Below, piece after piece: positions 1 through 5,737 of a stretch of DNA of 7,506 nt (position 1 is its first letter; each line of letters opens with the position of its first letter). A program made the position numbers and the translations under genes. The notes under the pieces are model-generated. The model did not search any database. It was not told the origin of the DNA and was given only the letters and a program-made list of their open reading frames with translations. Source of the DNA: a bacterium UBP1_UBA4771 (GTDB lineage Bacteria > Krumholzibacteriota > Krumholzibacteriia > Krumholzibacteriales > Krumholzibacteriaceae); NCBI GenBank assembly GCA_002403295.1, contig DHHN01000189.1, positions 11,455 through 18,960 on the forward strand, written 5' to 3'.

Positions 1-4
1 TTCG

Positions 5-1594
5 ATGGATACCGTTCGGACGGACGTTCTCGTGCTCGGAAGCGGCGCCGCGGGGCTCTTTTTCGCCCTCAAGGCGGCCCGATTCGCCGACGTTCTCGTC
101 GTGACGAAGCGCGGGCTCTCGGAGAGCAACACCTTTTACGCGCAGGGCGGCATCGCGTCCGTGACCCACAAGGACGATTCCTTCGAGGGCCACATCGCCG
201 ACACGCTCGCGGCGGGGGCCGGCCTGTGCCACCGAGACGCGGTCGAGATCGTCGTGCGCGAGGGCCCCGCGCGAGTGCGCGAGCTCCTCGATCTCGGCGT
301 GCGTTTCAGCACGACCGACGACGGGGACGATCTCGCCCTCGGCCGCGAGGGAGGGCATTCGGCCCCGCGCATCGTTCATTACCGCGACGTGATCGGCCGC
401 GAGCTCGAGACGGCGCTGCTCGCCGCGGTCCGGTCGAATCCGCGCATCTCCGTGCGGGAGGATTGTCTCGCGATCGATCTCGTCGGCGGCGCCGCCGCGG
501 GGCGCGTCTCGGGGTGCTACGCGCTCGACCGGCGTTCGAAGACGATCTTCGCGGTCGTCGCGCCGCACACGGTGCTCGCCACGGGAGGCGCCGGCAAGAT
601 ATACCTCTATACCTCGAACCCCGACGTCGCGACGGGGGACGGCATGGCGATGGCCTGCCGCGCGGGAGCCTCGCTCGCCAACCTCGAGTTCGTCCAATTC
701 CATCCGACCTGTCTCTACCATCCCGATGCGAAGTCCTTTCTCGTCTCCGAAACGCTCCGCGGCGAGGGGGCCCGGCTCCGCAACCTCGCCGGCGGCGAGT
801 TCATGAAATCGTACGATCCGCGCGGCGAGCTCGCCCCGCGGGACGTCGTCGCGCGCGCGATAGACCGGGAAATGAAGCGGAGCGGCGATAAGTGCGTCCT
901 CCTCGACATCACGCACCGGCCGGCGCAGTGGCTGCGCGCGCGTTTCCCGAACGTCTACGAGAACTGTCTCAAATTCGGCATCGATATCGGCGTCCAGCCG
1001 ATACCCGTCGTGCCGGCGGCGCACTACATGTGCGGCGGCGTGCGCGTGGACATGGACGGGCAGACCGATCTCGCGGGGCTCATGGCGGTCGGCGAGGTGG
1101 CCTGCTCCGGCGTCCACGGCGCGAACCGGCTCGCGAGCAACTCGCTCCTCGAGGCGCTCGTGCTCGCCTCGCGCGCCGCGGCGAAGCTCGAGGGCTCGGC
1201 GGAGCGCGGCGCCGAGACACCCGCCGGGAAGCTCGCGCTGCCGGGGGTGCGGAACCCGAAGGTGCTCGAAACGGTGATTCTCGACCACGATTGGGATCTC
1301 GCGCGGCGCGTCATGTGGGACTACGTCGGGATCGTCCGATCCCGGGAGCGCCTCGGGATCGCGCGGGAGCGCCTCGGGCAGATTCTCGAGACGGCGGAGC
1401 GCATTTGGGCCGCGTACGGCGTTTCCGCGGATCTCGTTGAGCTGCGGAACATCGCGCTCGTTTCGAGCCTCGTCGTCGAGTCGGCGATCATGCGCGCCGA
1501 GTCGCGCGGGCTCCATTACGTCATCGATTATCCGGATCCCGATCCGGCGTGGGAGCGGGACACGGTCATCAAGCGGGGGGAGGCGGCCGCGTGA
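5..1594 (+). CDS. nadB: L-aspartate oxidase (NadB), FAD-dependent, 529 aa
   Basis: NadB oxidises L-aspartate to iminoaspartate in the cytoplasm, the first step of de novo NAD synthesis; quinolinate synthase NadA uses the product. The FAD-binding loop GSGAAG is at residues 12-17. REGGHS at 114-119 separates NadB from succinate dehydrogenase flavoproteins. By alignment from memory with E. coli NadB, the catalytic residues are all present: His233 in FVQFHPT, Arg279 in APRDVVARAID, His340 in AAHYMCGGV and Arg375 in GANRLASNSLLE. The C-terminal helical domain (about 425-525) ends with the family motif ESRGLHYVIDYP. The length is normal. The ATG at base 5 gives a standard N-terminus, but its ribosome site and promoter lie outside the window. 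The stop overlaps the next gene's GTG, so the two are probably translationally coupled. nadA and nadC are not in view. Confidence 0.97.
   Translation: MDTVRTDVLVLGSGAAGLFFALKAARFADVLVVTKRGLSESNTFYAQGGIASVTHKDDSFEGHIADTLAAGAGLCHRDAVEIVVREGPARVRELLDLGVRFSTTDDGDDLALGREGGHSAPRIVHYRDVIGRELETALLAAVRSNPRISVREDCLAIDLVGGAAAGRVSGCYALDRRSKTIFAVVAPHTVLATGGAGKIYLYTSNPDVATGDGMAMACRAGASLANLEFVQFHPTCLYHPDAKSFLVSETLRGEGARLRNLAGGEFMKSYDPRGELAPRDVVARAIDREMKRSGDKCVLLDITHRPAQWLRARFPNVYENCLKFGIDIGVQPIPVVPAAHYMCGGVRVDMDGQTDLAGLMAVGEVACSGVHGANRLASNSLLEALVLASRAAAKLEGSAERGAETPAGKLALPGVRNPKVLETVILDHDWDLARRVMWDYVGIVRSRERLGIARERLGQILETAERIWAAYGVSADLVELRNIALVSSLVVESAIMRAESRGLHYVIDYPDPDPAWERDTVIKRGEAAA
1577..1583 (+). promoter_or_regulatory. 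Ribosome binding site that fixes the GTG start of the Minf_1886-family gene
   Basis: GGGGAGG lies inside the 3' end of nadB, 7 bases before the GTG at 1591. The spacing is ideal and selects this GTG over the in-frame ATG at 1549, which lies deep inside nadB. Confidence 0.7.
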
Positions 1595-1983
1595 CGGACA
1601 AGGATCGCGAGGAAGAGAGCAGCGACGAAACACGCGAGCGGCTCGAGGCGATACGCGCGGGCGACGGGGGCCGTTACCACGCCGACGCGTACGGATTCGT
1701 GCTGGACGCGGTGGCCTTCACGCTCAGCGACATCGACGAGATCCGCCACGTCACCGGGAGCGAGCTCTGCGACGGCGCGAAGAAGCTCGCCGTCGAGCGC
1801 TTCGGGCCCATGGCGAAAGAGGTGCTCAACTTCTGGGGCGTGTGCGCGACGGAAGACATCGGGAACATCGTCTTCGCGCTCGTCGAGGCCAAGGAGCTCT
1901 CGACGACGGAGGGCGACAGCATCGCCGATTTTTTCGAGGTGTTCGATTTCGACGAGGCGTTCGAGCGCGACTACTTCGCGTGA
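1591..1983 (+). CDS. Minf_1886-family protein (TIGR04138-like), 130 aa, function unknown
   Basis: This small acidic protein of unknown function is recognised by the conserved layout of the Minf_1886 family, first described as restricted to Verrucomicrobia and Planctomycetes. YHADAYGFVLDAVAFT is at 29-44, a HVTGSEL block at 53-59, FGPMAKEVLNFWGVCATEDIG at 71-91 (phrase split by the family's conserved Trp82), IVFALVEA at 93-100, and an acidic aromatic tail DFFEVFDFDEAF at 113-124. There is no signal peptide or membrane segment, so it is probably cytoplasmic. The first 20 residues are charged and likely disordered. The GTG start overlaps the nadB stop as GTGA and has a strong ribosome site 7 bases upstream. 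The start at 1549 is rejected because it would add a Gly-rich tail read from nadB. Co-translation with nadB suggests a shared transcript but does not reveal a function. The family call is from memory of its motifs. Confidence 0.85.
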   Translation: MTDKDREEESSDETRERLEAIRAGDGGRYHADAYGFVLDAVAFTLSDIDEIRHVTGSELCDGAKKLAVERFGPMAKEVLNFWGVCATEDIGNIVFALVEAKELSTTEGDSIADFFEVFDFDEAFERDYFA

Positions 1984-2002
1984 GATCGCCCGGCGGCCCG
2001 CC

Positions 2003-4240
2003 GTGCAGGAACGAACCATACATCCGCTGCATGTCGCCGCTCTCGGGTGCGCCGCGCTCGTTTCGCAGTCCGTCTTCGTCCGCGAGATCCTCTCCCTCTT
2101 CACGGGCACCGAGCTCGCGCTCGGCGCGGCGCTCGCGAGCTGGCTCTTCTGGGTCGCGGCGGGGGCTCTCGCCGGCGGGCGCGCGGCGGCGGGCGGGGGG
2201 GCGGTACGATACGGCCGGTTTCTCGCTCTCGCCCTGCCGGCGGCGGCGCTCGCGCCCCTCACCGTTCTCGGCATCCGGCTCGTCCGGTCCCTGATCGTGA
2301 GCCCGCCGGGAGCGATCGCTCCGCCCGGGGCCGCGCTCGCGGCCGCCTTTCTCGCCGTCGCCCCGTTCGCCTTCATCTACGGCGCGATCTACAACACGGC
2401 GAGCATCCTGTGGCGCGAGCGCTGCGGGAGCGTTCGGGACGGGATCACGCGGGTGTACCTCTGGGAGGCGGCCGGCGCGGTCTTCGGCGCCGTTCTCTTC
2501 TCGTTCTTCCTCGTCTCGTTCTTCTCGCAGCTCGAGGCGGCGCTCGTCGCCGGCCTCCTGCTCCTCGTCGCGGCCGTGATGCTTCCGCCGCGCGCGAAGG
2601 GCGGGGCCGCGCGGACGGCGATCGTGTTCGCCGTCGTCTTCCTCTCGAGCGCGGCGATGCCGGCGCTCGATCGCTGGAGCATCGGGCGCGTCTTCCCGGG
2701 GTACCGGATCGAGCGCTTCTACTCGTCGCGATTCGGCGAGATCGTCGTCGCGGACCGCGGCGAGGTGCGCTCCGTATTTTCGGGCGGCGCCCGCCTTTAC
2801 TCCTTTCCGGAGCCCGAGCGAACGCAGGAGACGGTTCACCTGCCGCTCCTCGCCCATCCGGCGCCGCGAAGCGTGTTGCTCGTGGGGGGGTCGCTCGGCG
2901 GAGGGTGGCAGGAAGCGGCGAAGCACCCGTCGGTCGAGGCGATCGATTGCGTCGAGCTCGACGGGAGCCTCTTCGCGCTCGAGGGCATGCCCGGCGGAAC
3001 GCGCGACACGACCGTTCTCCGCGGGACGGCGGGCGGGAGCGCGGCGGCGCCGGTGCTCGTGCGTTTCATCGCCGGGGACGGACGCTTTCACCTCGCGAGC
3101 GGCGCCGAGCGCTACGACGCGGTGATCGTGGCCGCGCCCGCGCCCCTGAACCTCCAGTGGAACCGGTTCTTCACGAGGGAATTTTTCGCGATCGCCCGGC
3201 GCTCGCTCGAGCCCGGGGGCATATTCGCGATCGGTCATCCGTCCTCGGAAAACTATCTCTCCCGCGAGACGGCGCGCGCGCTCCGATGCGTGGAGCTCAC
3301 GCTTCGCGACGCCATGCCTGCCGTCGCGGTGCTTCCGGGAGGCACGGCGTATTTCATCGCGGGCGAGACGCCGATCGACCCGCGGCTCATCCCGGAACGG
3401 CTCGAGGAGCGCGGGATCGACGCGGCCTTCGTGGGCCGCGATTACCTGCCGTTCCGCCTCTCGCGGGAGCGGATCGAGGGGCTTCGCGCGGACCTCGAAC
3501 GGGCGGGAGAGGTGAGGCGCAACCGCGACGCGCGGCCCGCGCTGCCGCTCTACGAGCTCGGCGTCGAGGCGAGGAGGACGGGAACGCCTCTCGCGGGCGC
3601 GGCCGGCGCGCTCGCGGATATTCCGGCTCATGCGCCGGCGCTCGTTCTCGGGGCAACGCTGCTCGTCGCATTCGCCGCGGCGCGCCGCTCGCTCCGCCCG
3701 CGGCTCGCGGTCTGGGCGGTGGGATTCGGGAGCTTTCTGCTGCAGCTCCTCATCCTCCTCGCGTTCCAGTCGTTCTCGGGGCTCCTCTATCACGGGATCG
3801 TGCTGCTCACGGCGCTCTTCATGGCGGGCGCGGCCGCGGGGGCCGCCTCTTCCATTCGCCGTGAGCGTCGGGGGGCGCGGGCGCTCGGCGCGATTCACGC
3901 GCTCTTCATCCTGCTCGCCCTGTCGCTCGCCGGATGGGCCGCGTTCGCCGGGAGCGCGGGGGTTTCCTTCGCGGCGGGCTCCGCCGTGTTCCTGCTTCTC
4001 GCGGCGGCGGGCGGCGCGCTGACCGGAGCCTACTATCCGATCGTCGTGAGGCGGGCGTTTCCGGAGGGGGGGAGGGTCGCGCCGGCGACCTTCTACGGCT
4101 GGGACCTCTTCGGCGCGTGCGCGGCCGGGGCGATCGGCGGGCTCGCGCTCTTTCCGCTGCTCGGACTGGCGGGCACGGCGGTCTTCGTCGCGTTCGTGCA
4201 CGCGCTCGCGGCGGCGCTTCTCGCCGGCCGCGCGTGGTAG
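2003..4240 (+). CDS. Multi-pass membrane protein with a spermidine-synthase-like domain, 745 aa
   Basis: The architecture is membrane block, Rossmann methyltransferase-like domain, membrane block. Hydrophobic helices cover about residues 8-215. A soluble SpeE-like domain covers about 235-460, and a charged linker about 460-540. More helices follow at about 543-560, 568-590, 595-615, 625-650, 655-685 and 700-742. The soluble domain keeps the nucleotide fold: a glycine loop GGSLGGG at 295-301, acidic ELD at 318-320, GDG at 358-360, and YDAVIVAAPAP at 371-381 followed by FFTREFFAIARRSLEPGG. The last stretch is typical of spermidine synthases. However, the active-site pattern DxxDP is here A377-A-P-A380-P, and the glycine-loop Asp is Leu298. 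Polyamine synthesis is therefore unlikely. The protein may bind an S-adenosyl or related nucleotide at the membrane. The GTG at 2003 is the first in-frame start after the upstream stop, 19 bases away, with no clear ribosome site, so coupling is likely. Confidence 0.85.
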   Translation: MQERTIHPLHVAALGCAALVSQSVFVREILSLFTGTELALGAALASWLFWVAAGALAGGRAAAGGGAVRYGRFLALALPAAALAPLTVLGIRLVRSLIVSPPGAIAPPGAALAAAFLAVAPFAFIYGAIYNTASILWRERCGSVRDGITRVYLWEAAGAVFGAVLFSFFLVSFFSQLEAALVAGLLLLVAAVMLPPRAKGGAARTAIVFAVVFLSSAAMPALDRWSIGRVFPGYRIERFYSSRFGEIVVADRGEVRSVFSGGARLYSFPEPERTQETVHLPLLAHPAPRSVLLVGGSLGGGWQEAAKHPSVEAIDCVELDGSLFALEGMPGGTRDTTVLRGTAGGSAAAPVLVRFIAGDGRFHLASGAERYDAVIVAAPAPLNLQWNRFFTREFFAIARRSLEPGGIFAIGHPSSENYLSRETARALRCVELTLRDAMPAVAVLPGGTAYFIAGETPIDPRLIPERLEERGIDAAFVGRDYLPFRLSRERIEGLRADLERAGEVRRNRDARPALPLYELGVEARRTGTPLAGAAGALADIPAHAPALVLGATLLVAFAAARRSLRPRLAVWAVGFGSFLLQLLILLAFQSFSGLLYHGIVLLTALFMAGAAAGAASSIRRERRGARALGAIHALFILLALSLAGWAAFAGSAGVSFAAGSAVFLLLAAAGGALTGAYYPIVVRRAFPEGGRVAPATFYGWDLFGACAAGAIGGLALFPLLGLAGTAVFVAFVHALAAALLAGRAW

Positions 4241-4244
4241 CGCC

Positions 4245-5735
4245 CTAGCGCAGCCCGAGCTCTTTCTCGGAAAACACCTCGGCCGAGAAGCACTCGATCT
4301 TCGTGCCCTTCTCCTTCCACGCGTTCTCGGGGAGCCCCGCCTTGACGCAGGTCTGGGCGAGAAACGTCTCGCGGTCCCAGCCCCACTCGGTCGCGACCTG
4401 CGGGAGGAGGAGCCCGCGGTTCGATCCGCGGGTGACGATGAGACCGTGCGTGCCGACGACGATCGCGGCGGGATCGGCGACGGGCGTTATGGGGCTCAGG
4501 ACCGATATCTCGATCTCGAGCAGCGGGACCTCGGCCGCCGTCACCGGCGTGAACCGCCAATCGCTGAACGCGGCCGCCTTGGCCATCTCCTCGATCGTCT
4601 CGAGGAGCGGCTTGACGGCCTCGATGTACCCGATGCAGCCGCGGAGCTTGCCGTGCTTGTGAAGCGTGACGAAGGCGCCGCGTTTCTCCCGGAGAACGGG
4701 CGAAGCGGGGGCGGCGGTCTTTTCTGCCTCGACGCCGAGCTCGGCGGAGATCACGGAGCGCGCGAGCCCGAGCAGGTACGTCTTGTCGCCTCGGGGGAGG
4801 CCCGTCGGGCGGAGCATGGCGGCCGACACGTAGCCGACGACGCTCCCGCGGTCGTTCGTCACGTCTCCCGAGTTCGCGTACCGGAGCACCTCGCAGCGGT
4901 CCGCGCCGAGCTTCCGGGCGGCGATCATCGCCGCCGCCGTCGGCCCGCCGCCGCACGCCTCGGTGCCCTTGCGGGAGAGCTCGTCGAGCAGGGCCCCCGG
5001 ATCGAACGCGGCGAGACGCTTCTGAAACACCGCGTCGAGAGCGCGGGCCTCGCGGTCTCCGTGGAAATGCGAGAGATCGGTGCTCGCGACGATGAGGGCG
5101 CGCCGTCCCGCGAGGGCGCCCGCGAGCGCCTCGCCGAGGGCCTCGACGGCGCGCGGCGACTGATCCCCCATTACGATCGGCACGAGCGCGAACTCGCCGA
5201 GGGCCACCTGGAGGAACGGAAGCTGCACCTCGAGAGAGTGCTCGGCCCGTTGCATCGGACGGACCTCATGGCCCTTCATGTCGTATCGCACGAGATCGCT
5301 CTTCGAGGCGATGAGCTTCGCGAGCGCCGCGTCGACGGGAATCTCGCCGAGCGGCGTCCGGTAGGCCGCTCCCGGATAGACCGCGGCGTACGGAAAATAC
5401 TCCACGTGGCACGGCGAGACGACGACGACGACGTCGTACCGCGCGCCGCGGACGAGCCGGTAGCCGTACGCGGCGACCTGTCCGGAATACATGTAGCCGG
5501 CGTGCGGCGACACGAGGGCGACGACCTCGCCGGCGGGCGGCTTCGACGTCGCCGCGTCGAGATACCTCGTGATCTCCTCGCGCAGGGCCCTGGGGTCGTC
5601 CGTGTAGAATTGGCCGGCGACCGCCGGCGCGCGTACCGTCCGATCCATGGCGTTTCCATCCTTCCGGGCGCAGGCGGCGCCCGCGACGAGCGCGGCGAGA
5701 AGGAGAACGGCGGCCGTATTCGAAGGAGCCCGCAT
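4245..5735 (-). CDS. AmmeMemoRadiSam B+A fusion: exported MEMO1-AMMECR1 protein, 496 aa
   Basis: Two usually separate modules are joined in one chain. The N-terminal MEMO1 domain (about 34-308; PF01875-like) starts with VRAPAVAGQFY. It carries PHAGYMYSG (His78), SPCH (His110), AEHSLEVQLPFL (164-175), STDLSH (218-223) and EACGGGP (Cys261). His78, His110 and Cys261 match the three residues that form the iron-binding pocket in human MEMO1. The AMMECR1 domain (about 313-494; PF01871-like) has the hallmark LRGCIG at 364-369 and LLLPQV at 442-447. Residues 1-22 look like a signal peptide: Arg2, hydrophobic 8-18, then GAAC with Cys22 as a possible lipidation site. The product may therefore be an envelope lipoprotein. 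The ATG lies 2 bases after the radical SAM stop, with GGGAGG 7 bases upstream. An internal ATG at 5648 (Met30) would give a leaderless MEMO1 start. The substrate of the system is unknown. Confidence 0.93.
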   Translation of the reverse strand: MRAPSNTAAVLLLAALVAGAACARKDGNAMDRTVRAPAVAGQFYTDDPRALREEITRYLDAATSKPPAGEVVALVSPHAGYMYSGQVAAYGYRLVRGARYDVVVVVSPCHVEYFPYAAVYPGAAYRTPLGEIPVDAALAKLIASKSDLVRYDMKGHEVRPMQRAEHSLEVQLPFLQVALGEFALVPIVMGDQSPRAVEALGEALAGALAGRRALIVASTDLSHFHGDREARALDAVFQKRLAAFDPGALLDELSRKGTEACGGGPTAAAMIAARKLGADRCEVLRYANSGDVTNDRGSVVGYVSAAMLRPTGLPRGDKTYLLGLARSVISAELGVEAEKTAAPASPVLREKRGAFVTLHKHGKLRGCIGYIEAVKPLLETIEEMAKAAAFSDWRFTPVTAAEVPLLEIEISVLSPITPVADPAAIVVGTHGLIVTRGSNRGLLLPQVATEWGWDRETFLAQTCVKAGLPENAWKEKGTKIECFSAEVFSEKELGLR

Positions 5736-5737
5736 CG

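Noticed and set aside
5..1594. Succinate dehydrogenase/fumarate reductase flavoprotein as an alternative identity for the first gene
   Set aside because: REGGHS at 114-119 and the C-terminal ESRGLHYVIDYP are NadB features, and no iron-sulfur or cytochrome subunit gene follows.
2047..3864. A 605-codon open frame on the + strand inside the membrane protein gene
   Set aside because: It is an alternate-frame shadow with extreme Arg content.
1826..4201. A 791-codon open frame on the - strand opposite the membrane protein gene
   Set aside because: Its product is an Arg/Glu/Pro-rich string without domain motifs, typical of the antisense of GC-rich coding DNA. The + strand frame has clear helices and a SpeE-like fold.
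5418..5435. CGA/GAC trinucleotide repeat
   Set aside because: It encodes the valine run (residues 102-106) of a beta strand in the MEMO1 domain, which needs no further explanation.
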